Origin: an uncultured Erythrobacter sp.
GTDB taxonomy: Bacteria > Pseudomonadota > Alphaproteobacteria > Sphingomonadales > Sphingomonadaceae
Assembly (NCBI GenBank): GCA_947499505.1
Contig: CANMOQ010000004.1
Location: 1 to 64,000, forward strand
Direction of reading: 5' to 3'
Length of the DNA: 64,000 nucleotides
The notes under the pieces were generated by a model that did not search any database, was not told the DNA's origin, and worked only from the letters and a program-made list of their open reading frames with translations. This document shows, one piece after another, positions 1-8,562 of the stretch. Numbering within the stretch: position 1 is the stretch's first letter; each line of letters opens with the position of its first letter. The translations under genes and the position numbers were made by a program.

Positions 1-2
1 GC

Positions 3-71
3 TTCTTTGGTCTGGGCATCGCCCTGCCCTACCTCAACGCCCTATCCGTCAATCAGGTGCATTTGCTCTGA
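3..71 (+). CDS. C-terminal end of an unidentified membrane-like protein (partial)
   Basis: An open frame enters from the left edge and ends at TGA 69-71. The 22 residues visible (FFGLGIALPYLNAL... then SVNQVHLL) are hydrophobic and would suit the last membrane segment of a transporter or other inner-membrane protein, but too little is seen to name a family. It converges on the chemoreceptor that follows on the other strand. It may also be chance reading. Confidence 0.35.
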   Translation, partial: FFGLGIALPYLNALSVNQVHLL

Positions 72-127
72 CAGTGCTCTCTATCAAGCCCAGACGAGCT
101 GCTTTGCAGAACAGCTAATGTAATCGA

Positions 128-1903
128 CTATGCCGCTCTGATCTTGCCCACGAAGTCGCTGGACTGTTGTTCGAGCTTTTTGATCTCGCTGCGCAAGAAA
201 TTTGCCGCATTTGCTAGCTCGGCAGATGCTTCGCCATTTGCACTGGATTCGCCGTCTACCCCTTCAGCATCTTCACTCAGCTTGGTGATGCGATTTGCAC
301 TTTTGAAGACAGTGTCGGAGATATGACCAGTCGCAGCCGTTTGTTGACTGATCGCACTAGCAACAGTGGTCGAAGTCATGTTCACCTGCTCGACCATCTG
401 CGCAATCGCCTCGAGCGCTTTCGTCGTCAAGGTGCTGGCGTTTTGGACAGCTGAAACCTGCGATGTTATTTCCGCGGTTGCATCGGCTGTCTGTTGAGCA
501 AGCATTTTTACCTCGCCTGCAACCACCGCGAACCCGCGCCCGCTCTCGCCAGCTCGCGCCGCTTCGATCGATGCGTTAAGCGCCAACATGTTAGTCTGGC
601 CAGCAATGTTAGCGATAAGCGATGTCACAGCTCCGATCTCTTGCGCAGAACTGTTCAACTCGGACACCGCAGAAGATGTATCGGCCATGGTCGAGACCAT
701 ACTTGCAATAGCATCAGAGGTTTCCCTCATACTACTGTCGATTTCCTGATTGCTCAGCGACAATTCCTCAGTGGCTGATGCTACAGCGTCCATATCACGA
801 GATATCTCTCCCGCATCATTGGTCATGGCAGAGCTTCGATCAACGCTCAGCTTTGCGTTGGATTTCAGACTCTCAGCAAGCCTTGTCACGGAATCAGTCG
901 AGCTCGTGACAGCGCTAATGATCGAGCTAATATTGCTGTCATAGCTATTGGCAAGTTCTGAGAGTTCCCGGATTCTTTCCTCTCGATTCTGTGCTTCGGC
1001 TTCAAGTTGCGCGCGCTGCAAATTCTTGGTCGCCTCTTCGAGCTCTTTAGCGCGCTCTTGCTCTGACCGGAACAGCTCAAGAGCTACAACAATGCTCTCT
1101 AATTCGTCGGAACGATGCAAGGGCGCGAGGTCGTATGTATCATCGCCCTTAGCAACAGCTTCTGTAGCGGAAACAAGGGTCGCAATCGCATCGCGCAAAT
1201 GGCGCGTAGCAAATACTGCGAGGATACCAACCAAAGCGATGGCAATCGCTACGACAACAGCAAACGCAATCTGGAAAATAAGAGTTTCTCTGCCGATCTC
1301 AGCTTGCTTAGCAGTCGCAGCTGCGTTGGTTTGCAATGTAACAGTGTCGAATACACCTCTTACTTCTCTAGCGTTATCCTTGAACGGTTCGAGCATGAAG
1401 GATGCACTTTCAAAATCAAGCGCTAGCATCGAGCCAATCACTTCGACAGCGTCAGAATATTCCTCAATCTGAGCCACAGCCGTGCCCACGAGCTCCTGAT
1501 CCAGCATCTGTTCGTTGGAGGCATTGAGGGCATTGAGTTCATCTCTTGCATCCCCAAGGGTGCCAAGGATTTCTTGAATTTCCGCATCAACATCAACGGC
1601 TTCTTCGTTCGCAACACTGGTGGTCAACCTAAAGAGAGCCGCTTCCGCATTGCTGAACTTCGTGTTTGCACCAGCAACCACAGTCAGTGTCGCAATGTCG
1701 TTGCTGACCATCTCATCGATTGTAGATCTTGATCGCTCAAGGCCTGCAAAACCTAAAACTGCGACCACGAAAAGCAGCGCCAGCCCTACTGCCGGTGCCA
1801 ACACGATCTTTTTGCTGACGCTGAGCTGGTCCATTCGCAAATCAAAGCTTTTGCGAATGGTGCCTGGCATTAGTCTGTCGATGAACGACCGAGATTCATG
1901 CAT
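128..1903 (-). CDS. Methyl-accepting chemotaxis protein
   Basis: Transmembrane chemoreceptor that would pass a periplasmic signal to CheA/CheW. A first membrane helix ([20 protein letters not shown]) lies near the N-terminus, followed by a helical periplasmic region of about 155 residues that resembles a four-helix-bundle sensor. A second membrane helix, a HAMP linker and a long coiled-coil signalling domain follow. The hairpin tip has the conserved core [18 protein letters not shown] prefer the start at 1903 because GGAGA precedes it by about 5 bases; an upstream ATG at 1957 would add 18 residues and lacks a clear site. The gene lies 88 bases downstream of the TonB receptor stop (34 with the longer start) and is probably co-transcribed with it and the YfiR-like gene. 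The class is certain; the ligand is unknown. Confidence 0.93.
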   Translation of the reverse strand: MHESRSFIDRLMPGTIRKSFDLRMDQLSVSKKIVLAPAVGLALLFVVAVLGFAGLERSRSTIDEMVSNDIATLTVVAGANTKFSNAEAALFRLTTSVANEEAVDVDAEIQEILGTLGDARDELNALNASNEQMLDQELVGTAVAQIEEYSDAVEVIGSMLALDFESASFMLEPFKDNAREVRGVFDTVTLQTNAAATAKQAEIGRETLIFQIAFAVVVAIAIALVGILAVFATRHLRDAIATLVSATEAVAKGDDTYDLAPLHRSDELESIVVALELFRSEQERAKELEEATKNLQRAQLEAEAQNREERIRELSELANSYDSNISSIISAVTSSTDSVTRLAESLKSNAKLSVDRSSAMTNDAGEISRDMDAVASATEELSLSNQEIDSSMRETSDAIASMVSTMADTSSAVSELNSSAQEIGAVTSLIANIAGQTNMLALNASIEAARAGESGRGFAVVAGEVKMLAQQTADATAEITSQVSAVQNASTLTTKALEAIAQMVEQVNMTSTTVASAISQQTAATGHISDTVFKSANRITKLSEDAEGVDGESSANGEASAELANAANFLRSEIKKLEQQSSDFVGKIRAA

Positions 1904-1991
1904 CTTTTCTCCATTGGAGCCCTCAAGCTGCCATTTATTCACGGGTTGCTGAAACATCGGGTTAGTCCAGTTTTACTAATTCTCTTAGGTC

Positions 1992-4007
1992 TTAACGCGT
2001 GAAACGAACGCCAATACGCGCTCTGGTATCTTCCTCGATAGCGCCATTGCCGAAGGACTTGGTGTCAGTAAGGTTCTCGGCGACTGCGAACAGTTCGATT
2101 TGATCGTCGACGCGATAGCCTGCGCGCGCGTCAAACGAGACAGCAGCGTCGCGTTCAAGGATCACCCCGGCACCATCATAGTCTACTTTCGAACGGAATA
2201 TGCCGATCACATTGAGATTAAAGGAGCCGAAGTTGTAGCCCAGCTCTGCACGAGCTTTATGCTTTGGTGTGAGTTCGCCAAAATCAGCGTCAGCCACCCG
2301 GTTGTCGGTGAATGTCTCGTCGATGTCATTAAACGTGTAGTCAAGCCGCCAGTCGAACCCTTCACCATCACGTGCGTCGAGGCTAGCTTCAAAGCCGTAG
2401 CTGTTATAGTCGCCTACTTCTTGATAGAAGAGAGGGACGATTAGCTGTCCACCAAACACAACTGGGTCTGTCTGGGTGAAGTCCGACACCTGATCATATT
2501 CAGTGTAGAACATGCTCACTGTCGCTGATGCGCCAATAGCAGGCAGATTTATGTTTGCGCCCAGTTCATAGCTATCGACCAGCGACGCAGGTAGCTCAGG
2601 ATTGCCATAGGCAATAAACAAAGGGGAGCCGGGAACAAGCAGTTCTTGTTGTGCCCCAAACTGGAGCTGCGACGGCAGCTTGGTGCCCCTTGCCGCCTGC
2701 GCACGCAGAGACACCGTCTCGCTAGCTTGGTATACAAGGCTCAGGTTGTAGGACAATTCGTCGATTTCGCTGCTGAGCGAATTGATCCCAAGAAGAGCGA
2801 CGATTAACTGGTCTGACAAACTATCGCCGAGCAATTCGCGATTGACATCGAGCGAATCAAAACGGATCGCACCAGTTGCCGTTAGGTTGTTGCTGAGATT
2901 TTGCTCCAGCATCAAGCTGGTACCCCATGATGAATAGTCTGCGTTACCGACCGCAGCAACCCCGCCCGCAGCTTGCTGTTCAAACGTTACAAACGCACTA
3001 TCACGGTAATCAGCATTAACGCGAAGGGTTGTACTGCTCGAAAGCTTGCGCTGAAACTGTGCAGTGTAGATTTCCAGATCGTTGACATAGGTCGCGTCCA
3101 GCAAGCCATCGCTCGTAAAATCGATGCCTTGAGTGACATCCGAGAACTGAGCGGAGACTGATAGACTGCCGCCAGCGACTTCAGCCGAGATAGAGCCGAA
3201 CAAGCTCTCAGTTTTGGTCTCTGCTTCGGTAACCGTAATACCGCCGTCTATGACTTGTTGGCTATCACTGTAATTATAGCCAGCACGCACAAAAGCTTTG
3301 CCATTCAAGTCGTAACCGGCGTCCACCCCGACATTAGTACGCTCAGTCGCGTTGTCCGATGGCGAGCTAAGGCTGTCAAACCGCTCTTGCTGGTCATGTC
3401 CTGCCGAAAATCGGACGCCACCATTTTGTCCAAGCGGGACAGTGACGACGCCGGATGCATTAAAGCGCTCGTCCAGCCCCACTTGAACTGAGGCTCGGCT
3501 CACATTGTCGTAAACCGGATTATAAGTGACGATGTTGATAACACCGGCAGCCGCATTGAAGCCAAAAATTGCCGAATTTGGGCCCTTCACAATTTCAATT
3601 TGACGGATTTCGTCAGGCTGAATCCCCAAGTTGGTCCAACTGGCATATCCCAATGTCTCAATATAAGCCTGCCGCCCGTTGATTAGCACCAGCGTATTCG
3701 CATTGGTTACGCCAACCTGACCACGAATGGATAAGTTGTACTGTCCCGTAGCCGGGCGAGAAACGTCAATCCCGGCATAGCCGCGAAGCGCTTCGGCCAG
3801 ATTAGTAGCGCCAGAGCGACGAATATCATCGCCAGTAACGACAATAGCAGATGCAGGCAGTTCGGATGCGCGTTGCGGCGTACCGGTAACTGATGTCACC
3901 ACCGGCTCGCCGAACAAGTCCTCGAACTCCTGGTAGTCTATCTCTCCGGCATGCGCGGTAGTAGAACAAAGAGCCAGGACAGTTGCGACAGAATAGATGG
4001 TCTTCAC
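1992..4007 (-). CDS. TonB-dependent outer-membrane receptor
   Basis: Outer-membrane gated channel or sensor powered by TonB. A signal peptide (VKTIYSVATVLALCSTTAHA) is followed by a short stretch ending in VTSVTGTPQRASELP, then the plug domain (SAIVVTGDDIRRSG, LVLINGRQ, IEIVKGPNSAIFG, GVINIVT) and a beta-barrel that ends in RIGVRFTR with a terminal aromatic/basic residue. I choose the GTG at 4007 because AAGGAAAC stands 4 bases upstream; an ATG at 4037 would put ten extra residues before the signal peptide. It lies 97 bases after the YfiR-like gene. The plug-start style matches receptors that are often encoded with sensory proteins. The substrate is unknown; uptake and sensing are both possible. 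Confidence 0.92.
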   Translation of the reverse strand: MKTIYSVATVLALCSTTAHAGEIDYQEFEDLFGEPVVTSVTGTPQRASELPASAIVVTGDDIRRSGATNLAEALRGYAGIDVSRPATGQYNLSIRGQVGVTNANTLVLINGRQAYIETLGYASWTNLGIQPDEIRQIEIVKGPNSAIFGFNAAAGVINIVTYNPVYDNVSRASVQVGLDERFNASGVVTVPLGQNGGVRFSAGHDQQERFDSLSSPSDNATERTNVGVDAGYDLNGKAFVRAGYNYSDSQQVIDGGITVTEAETKTESLFGSISAEVAGGSLSVSAQFSDVTQGIDFTSDGLLDATYVNDLEIYTAQFQRKLSSSTTLRVNADYRDSAFVTFEQQAAGGVAAVGNADYSSWGTSLMLEQNLSNNLTATGAIRFDSLDVNRELLGDSLSDQLIVALLGINSLSSEIDELSYNLSLVYQASETVSLRAQAARGTKLPSQLQFGAQQELLVPGSPLFIAYGNPELPASLVDSYELGANINLPAIGASATVSMFYTEYDQVSDFTQTDPVVFGGQLIVPLFYQEVGDYNSYGFEASLDARDGEGFDWRLDYTFNDIDETFTDNRVADADFGELTPKHKARAELGYNFGSFNLNVIGIFRSKVDYDGAGVILERDAAVSFDARAGYRVDDQIELFAVAENLTDTKSFGNGAIEEDTRARIGVRFTR

Positions 4008-4103
4008 GGTAGTTTCCTTCAAAAGGAGCATGCGCAATATCAGTTCATTTTTCAGAACGAAATCTGCGACTTTGGAAATTGTTCAGGTCGACGAATTGGG
4101 TCG

Positions 4104-4631
4104 TCAAACTTCCTTCACCAGCATCAAGAACGCTGATGAGAAACGCACTCTGGTTTTCTGCCTGGCGCTACGACTGACGAGAATCTCGGTCTTCGGAGAG
4201 CTCTTCACACCGACAACGCACATGTTTGTGCGGACGCAGCTAAGATCTGAAGATATGGTGATTGCGCGAGCGGAAGAAGCCGCGCTGAAGATTGCTTTAT
4301 GGCGTGATTTTAGACCGCGAGTAAGAAAGACAACCTTTGAGCCGGAAGCAGCAGAAGTGTTCGCCGCAGACGCGAGCGTTACAGAAAAGCTAGCGCCCTT
4401 GACCTTCTTTTTGGACAACGCGGTGCGGATGCTCCGTGCCTCGGCCAAGCTAGCAGAGTTGCCCTTATTGTAGAAGACAACGGCACGAACACTGCCGCTT
4501 AGCTTGGGTTCAATGAAACCCAAGGCGCGCGCTGCAACAGTAACGTTTTTCTCAGATGCCCAAATCGCTGTTGGAGCAAGCATCGTGCTTGCCAGAGCAA
4601 CGGTTGCAGCGATTAGCTTTTTGTTTTTCAC
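4104..4631 (-). CDS. YfiR-like (DUF4154) periplasmic protein
   Basis: 175 residues with a signal peptide (MKNKKLIAATVALASTMLAP, cleavage near WAS). The C-terminal half carries the pattern CVRTNMCVVGV ... ILVSRSA ... VRFSSAFLMLVKEV, which I recognise as the DUF4154/YfiR family. In the known YfiBNR system YfiR is a periplasmic inhibitor of a membrane diguanylate cyclase. Here the genes downstream are a TonB receptor and a chemoreceptor, so the protein may link outer-membrane events to the chemoreceptor's periplasmic domain (inference). Two cysteines in the CVRTNMC motif could form a disulfide. The family assignment rests on motif recall, not a profile search. Confidence 0.7.
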   Translation of the reverse strand: MKNKKLIAATVALASTMLAPTAIWASEKNVTVAARALGFIEPKLSGSVRAVVFYNKGNSASLAEARSIRTALSKKKVKGASFSVTLASAANTSAASGSKVVFLTRGLKSRHKAIFSAASSARAITISSDLSCVRTNMCVVGVKSSPKTEILVSRSARQKTRVRFSSAFLMLVKEV

Positions 4632-4762
4632 TTTTACCCCCTGTAGGTGTTGGGGGCGGCGTAGGGTTGATGCCCTTATATTTGGTTAATTTCCGGGTAA
4701 GGCAGCGGGATCGCCCCCACTCAGAGCCTCATCCGCTATGTGAACTTGAGAGCACGTTTCTG

Positions 4763-4782
4763 CTAGGCGACGTGGACAAATT
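4763..4782. repeat. IS5-type terminal inverted repeat, left
   Basis: CTAGGCGACGTGGACAAATT; it differs from the right-hand repeat at one position. The transposase stop codon TAG (4765-4763) lies within this repeat. Confidence 0.85.
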
Positions 4783-5574
4783 TGAGCCAGTATCTCGCTG
4801 AAGCGATATGTACCATGGAGAGGAAGCTTTTGGCGAGTTGGTCGTATCGAGTTGCGATAGCGCAGTTGATTTTCAGACGACCAAAGAATCGCTCGATCTG
4901 GTTGCGCTCCTTGTAGAGCGTCCGGTCGTGCTGGATTTTTAGTTTGCGGTTTGACCTTCCCGGAATGACGGCTTCGATGTTCCGGTTTGCAAGATCAGCA
5001 CGGATGGCATCGGCATCGTATCCCTTATCAGCCAGGAACGCCTGCGGTGCCCGCTCTGGCAGGGTAATCAGCGTGTCATACGCCTTGCAATCCGCCGCTT
5101 CGCCGACTGTCAAGTGGAAGGCGAGTGGTCGTCCTCGCCTGTCAGCCAGACAGTGAAGCTTACTGGTGAACCCGCCCCGCGAGCGGCCAAGAGCCCTTCG
5201 ACGAGTCCCTCTTTTCCGCCCGCTGCCGAGACATGGGCGCGAACCGTGGTGCTATCGATGCTGTAGTGGCCGCTATCCGCCATGATCTCAGCCAGTGTAA
5301 CGGACACTGCCTCCAAGACCCCGGCTTCGCTCCATCGCCTGAACCGTCAGTAGATCGTGTTCCAGTTTCCATACTTGTGCGGAACGTCGCGCCACGGTGT
5401 GCCGCAGCGAAGCCGCCAGAGTATGCCATTGATGATCGCCCGGTTCTGTTCAGGACGTCTGCCAAGCCCCCTGTTTATCGCCTCAATCGGCAACAAGCCC
5501 TTCAAAACACGCCATTCTGCTTCTGTGAGATCACCTCGGCTCAAGCCTGCCTCCAAAAGGCAGCCTTGAATCAA
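4763..5574 (-). pseudogene. IS5-family transposase, broken by nonsense codon and frame change
   Basis: The reading starts at 5574 with the usual N-terminal DUF4096-like part (LTEAEWRVLKGLLP ... GRRPEQNRAIINGILWRLRCG.PWRDVP). It meets TGA right after GNWNTIY where the family normally has Arg (CGA>TGA change). The same frame goes on through DSTTVRAHVSAAGGK; then a -1 change at a GGAAAAG run is needed to reach TVGEAADCKAYDTL ... GYDADAIRADL ... RSNRKLKIQHD ... YKERNQIERFFGRLK. The -1 step could be programmed slippage, which some IS5 subgroups use, or a lost base; the TGA is a true lesion either way. DDE residues are spread over the fragments. Confidence 0.85.
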
Positions 5575-5595
5575 CCAGACAACGCAACGTCAATC

Positions 5596-5615
5596 AATTT
5601 GTCCACGCCGCCTAG
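5596..5615. repeat. IS5-type terminal inverted repeat, right
   Basis: On the minus strand it reads CTAGGCGGCGTGGACAAATT, 19 of 20 identical to the left end. It lies 21 bases upstream of the transposase start. Confidence 0.85.
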
Positions 5616-5820
5616 TCTACCCTGATGCTAACAGTACTCTCCGTGTCACATTTGGTCGCGCCCTTTGCAGAGTGCGGTTAAAGCGTCTGCAATTCTCGCC
5701 TGGTTTGAGCGCTATGGTGAGAATTAGGAGCTAGGCGCCGCTAACTAAAGGTCTTAAGCTCGCAGAACTTGTGGGCCTCCAAACTGCTGGCGATCTGATC
5801 GAGATCGAGGGAAATTGAGT

Positions 5821-7155
5821 ATGTTTTCAACCGCTCCAAACCGTCGTCAGTTTCTTGCTGCTACCGGCAGCGCGTTCTCAGCTCTCGTCGCCAGCGGGTG
5901 CATGATCCGCGGCACAAGCGTGCCCGATGCACAACCCTCGCGCGCGGGATACGGTCCACTTGTTCCCGATCCGAACGGCATGCTGGACCTGCCTGAAGGC
6001 TTTTCGTACCGGGTGCTTTCCAGCCTCGGCGACGCGATGGATGATGGCGGCACTGTGCCGGATAAGGCGGACGGAATGGGTTGCCTCGATCTCGGAAACG
6101 GCGAGATCGTGCTCGTGCGCAACCATGAACTGGTGCCAAGCGACGATGCCGGTGGCTCTATCGCCAATGGCTTCGGTACCCATAACGGCAAGATCGTCCC
6201 GGGCGGTACGACCAATATCGTGCTCGATGCGAAGACGCTGGAGGTAAAGCGCCAGTTTCGTACGCTTGGCGGAACGATCCGCAATTGTTCGGGCGGCGTG
6301 ACGCCATGGGGAAGCTGGCTGACCTGTGAGGAAGCACCGACCGGACCGGGACAGCGCTATGGCGAAGGACTTGCAGTCAATCACGGATGGGTTTTTGAGG
6401 TGCCTGGTAATGCTACAGGCCTAGTCGATCCGGTCCCACTGCGGGCAATGGGGCGCTTCAATCACGAAGCCGCCTGCGTCGATCCGCTCACCGGATCTAT
6501 ATACCAGACCGAAGACCGAGATGATGGTGCGCTTTATCGTTTCCTGCCGAACACACCAGGTAAACTCTCTGATGGCGGCAAACTACAGGCAATGGTGATC
6601 GACGGGCTTTCCGATACGCGAAACTGGGACGCCAGACGTATGCCAGTTGGCAAATCCTATTCGGTCCGGTGGACCGATCTCGATAACGTCGAGGCACCCA
6701 AGGACGACCTGCGCAAACGCGCGGCGTCGAAAGGAGCGGCGTTAATCGCGCGGGGTGAGGGCATTCATATGGGCACAAATGAACTCTTCGTCTGCTCGAC
6801 AAGCGGTGGTTCGAAGACGCTTGGCCAAGTTTTCCGTTTCGTACCCGGCCGTGGACAGGGCAGCGACCGGATCGAACTGTTTTTCGAGAGTGAAAGCACG
6901 GATCAGTTCAACTACGGCGATAACCTGTGCGTAGCGCCCAACGGCCACCTTATTGTCTGCGAGGATCAATACACCGAGGTGGTCGATAACCACCTGCGCG
7001 GTATCACACCCACAGGCTTACCATACGAGTTTGCGCGCCTGCGAATGCAAACCGAGCTCGCGGGCGGCTGTTTCTCACCAGATGGCAAATGGTTCTTCGT
7101 CAATGCCTATGCGCCAACCCGCACGCTCGCGATCACCGGCCCTTGGATCGTTTGA
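5821..7155 (+). CDS. PhoX-family (DUF839) alkaline phosphatase-like protein, Tat-exported
   Basis: Periplasmic phosphatase-like protein of about 444 residues. The N-terminus has a twin-arginine signal, NRRQFLAATG, followed by a hydrophobic stretch ending in SGC, so it may also be a lipoprotein. Typical DUF839/PhoX features follow: LPEGFSYRVLSSLGD, LVRNHEL near residue 100, CSGGVTPWGSWLTCEE near 160, GRFNHEAACVDP near 210, YQTEDRDDGALYRF near 235 and GDNLCVAPNGHLIVCED near 375. PhoX enzymes release phosphate from organic esters with Ca and Fe cofactors; some relatives have no proven activity. Start at 5821 has AGGGA 8 bases upstream; a TTG at 5815 is less likely. The gene stands alone, between the IS remnant and the proposed island end. 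Confidence 0.88.
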   Translation: MFSTAPNRRQFLAATGSAFSALVASGCMIRGTSVPDAQPSRAGYGPLVPDPNGMLDLPEGFSYRVLSSLGDAMDDGGTVPDKADGMGCLDLGNGEIVLVRNHELVPSDDAGGSIANGFGTHNGKIVPGGTTNIVLDAKTLEVKRQFRTLGGTIRNCSGGVTPWGSWLTCEEAPTGPGQRYGEGLAVNHGWVFEVPGNATGLVDPVPLRAMGRFNHEAACVDPLTGSIYQTEDRDDGALYRFLPNTPGKLSDGGKLQAMVIDGLSDTRNWDARRMPVGKSYSVRWTDLDNVEAPKDDLRKRAASKGAALIARGEGIHMGTNELFVCSTSGGSKTLGQVFRFVPGRGQGSDRIELFFESESTDQFNYGDNLCVAPNGHLIVCEDQYTEVVDNHLRGITPTGLPYEFARLRMQTELAGGCFSPDGKWFFVNAYAPTRTLAITGPWIV

Positions 7156-7392
7156 AACCAGCCGCCGCCCCGGCTTCCGACATGTGAAACTCGAAGCGAG
7201 AAAGCTGTTAGAGGTTTGATGCAGCCGATGCCAAATCCTTGCGGGAATTGATATTCCAGCACGGATCGGTCGGTTCGGAGCCAGTGGAGTAATCCACAAC
7301 ACTAGCCTCGCGACTCTCAGCCCAGTTCACTTTGTGCCGCACGCAGCCGCTTCGCGAAAACACCCCATAAGCAGAGCTTCATGCTGGGGGTT

Positions 7393-7409
7393 GGTGGCGG
7401 AGACGGTGG
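7393..7409. repeat. Proposed distal attachment site (tRNA-Ser 3' fragment)
   Basis: GGTGGCGGAGACGGTGG, identical and in direct orientation to 33329-33345, which covers the 3' end of the tRNA-Ser gene. Only the 3' acceptor and part of the T stem are present, so it is not a tRNA gene. Confidence 0.65.
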
Positions 7410-7469
7410 TGGCAAGCCTTAAGGTCTAAACAATTGATTGGCAAATCAAATTCCAATTGTCTGAAGATG

Positions 7470-7492
7470 CAGCTCCCACAAATACTCCCACA
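7470..7492. repeat. Double TGTGGGAG site near left island end
   Basis: On the minus strand two copies of TGTGGGAG are separated by 4 bases. The same arrangement, 19 of 23 bases identical, occurs at 33182-33204 beside the integrase gene, in the same direction. A likely role is arm-type integrase binding (inference). Confidence 0.55.
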
Positions 7493-7515
7493 CCGACACC
7501 GTACTGAATCAGGCT

Positions 7516-8556
7516 TTAGGCACTGTCGCGAACCATGAGGCGAGGAGGCAATATAAGACTTTCCGTATCATCCCCAGCCAGACGTCGCAGCAACAGGTCC
7601 ACAAGGCCCCTTGCACCAGCAGCGATATCTTGCCTAACTGTCGTGAGAGGTGGCACTGTCTGGCTCGAAATTGGCAGGTCGTCGAAGCCGACTATCTTTA
7701 GCTCGCGGGGGACGTCGATGCCGCTTTCCCGAAGTTCTTTGAGGCAGGTAACAGCGATTGTGTCGGTTGCGGCAAAGATGCCGTCGACTTTGCCTTCGAT
7801 CTCCCGTAAATGCTCTGCTATTTCCTCGCCGGTCCGCTCAGGAGACAAGTGCGTAGGAAGGGCGCGGATAGCTACACCCATTTTGGCAGCGACTTCTTTT
7901 GCGCCAGCGTAGCGGGCTGCGAACTCTATCGGTTGAGTGTCGCCCAAGAATGCGAGGCTCTTGGCGCCCGAGGCAATAAGTCTCTCGGCGGCGAGCTTTC
8001 CGCCCAGGCGGTTGTCTGTGCCAACAACACAGTGTCTTTGACCTTCCTGATGATTGCCCCAAACCACCATCGGTAGATAACCGTCGGCAACCTCCTCGAT
8101 CCGCTCGAACTGGTCTGACTGACCGATCACAATCACGCCATCGACCATCCCCGATCCGATGAACTGATCGAGCCAGTCTTCGTCTTGAGCGGGAATGACA
8201 CGCCTCAGCATGAGGTCATACCCCTTCTCCGTTAGTTCGTCAGCCAAGTGGCCGAGCAAGGTCATGAAGAAGGTGTCCGAGATCTGCTGTCGCACATCGT
8301 GACCCAGCGGGATCGCGACCCCAATGACCCCCGTCTTTTGCCTGCGCAGTTTGCTCGCCATCTGATTCGGGCGAAAGCCGTGCTCACGTGCAATCGCTTC
8401 GATTTTTTCACGAGTTTTCGCGTTGACGAGACTGTTGCCAGCAAGCGCCCGCGAAACAGTGCCAGGCGAGACGCCTGCTATCTTGGCGAGGTCCGCGAGA
8501 GTGCGGACTTTGGTCGCGCTTTCTTCGTGATTATGAGCGTCTGGATCAGCCATCAA
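7516..8556 (-). CDS. LacI-family transcriptional regulator of the sugar locus
   Basis: 346 residues. The N-terminal helix-turn-helix reads TLADLAKIAGVSPGTVSRAL, with the hinge helix region NQMASKLRRQKTGVIGV after it. A periplasmic-binding-protein-like effector domain follows (DGVIVIG, VVWGNHQEG, VGTDNRLGGKLAAERLI, DGIFAATDTIAV, VGFDDLPISSQTVPPLTTVRQD). It follows the MFS gene by 6 bases and is probably its co-transcript. Palindromes TTGCAATCGATTGCAA in the divergent promoter region are the likely operators. The effector is inferred to be sucrose, fructose or a phosphate derivative. SuxR of Xanthomonas is the closest functional model. Confidence 0.92.
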   Translation of the reverse strand: MMADPDAHNHEESATKVRTLADLAKIAGVSPGTVSRALAGNSLVNAKTREKIEAIAREHGFRPNQMASKLRRQKTGVIGVAIPLGHDVRQQISDTFFMTLLGHLADELTEKGYDLMLRRVIPAQDEDWLDQFIGSGMVDGVIVIGQSDQFERIEEVADGYLPMVVWGNHQEGQRHCVVGTDNRLGGKLAAERLIASGAKSLAFLGDTQPIEFAARYAGAKEVAAKMGVAIRALPTHLSPERTGEEIAEHLREIEGKVDGIFAATDTIAVTCLKELRESGIDVPRELKIVGFDDLPISSQTVPPLTTVRQDIAAGARGLVDLLLRRLAGDDTESLILPPRLMVRDSA

Positions 8557-8562
8557 TATCCC

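Larger units (their letters stand above)
4763..5615 (-). mobile_element. IS5-family insertion sequence, inactive copy
   Basis: An 853-bp element with 20-bp terminal inverted repeats that match at 19 positions (CTAGGCGRCGTGGACAAATT at 4763-4782 and, reversed, at 5596-5615). Both ends carry CTAG, which may be part of the repeat or a target duplication. Size, ends and the DDE-type transposase agree with the IS5 family (IS427-like subgroup). The transposase is interrupted (see the pseudogene entry), so the copy cannot move on its own. It sits between the YfiR-like gene and the PhoX gene, outside the proposed island. Confidence 0.88.
7156..7515. other. Intergenic region holding the proposed left island end
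   Basis: 360 bases without a convincing gene. It contains a 17-base copy of the tRNA-Ser 3' end (7393-7409), an AT-rich stretch with inverted ACAATTG/CAATTGT arms (about 7430-7461), and a double TGTGGGAG site (7470-7492). I read it as the distal attachment region of the element that carries the integrase at 32-33 kb. Confidence 0.6.

Noticed and set aside
7393..7409. A second tRNA-Ser gene
   Set aside because: Only the last 17 bases match; no anticodon or D arm is present. Treated as an att remnant.
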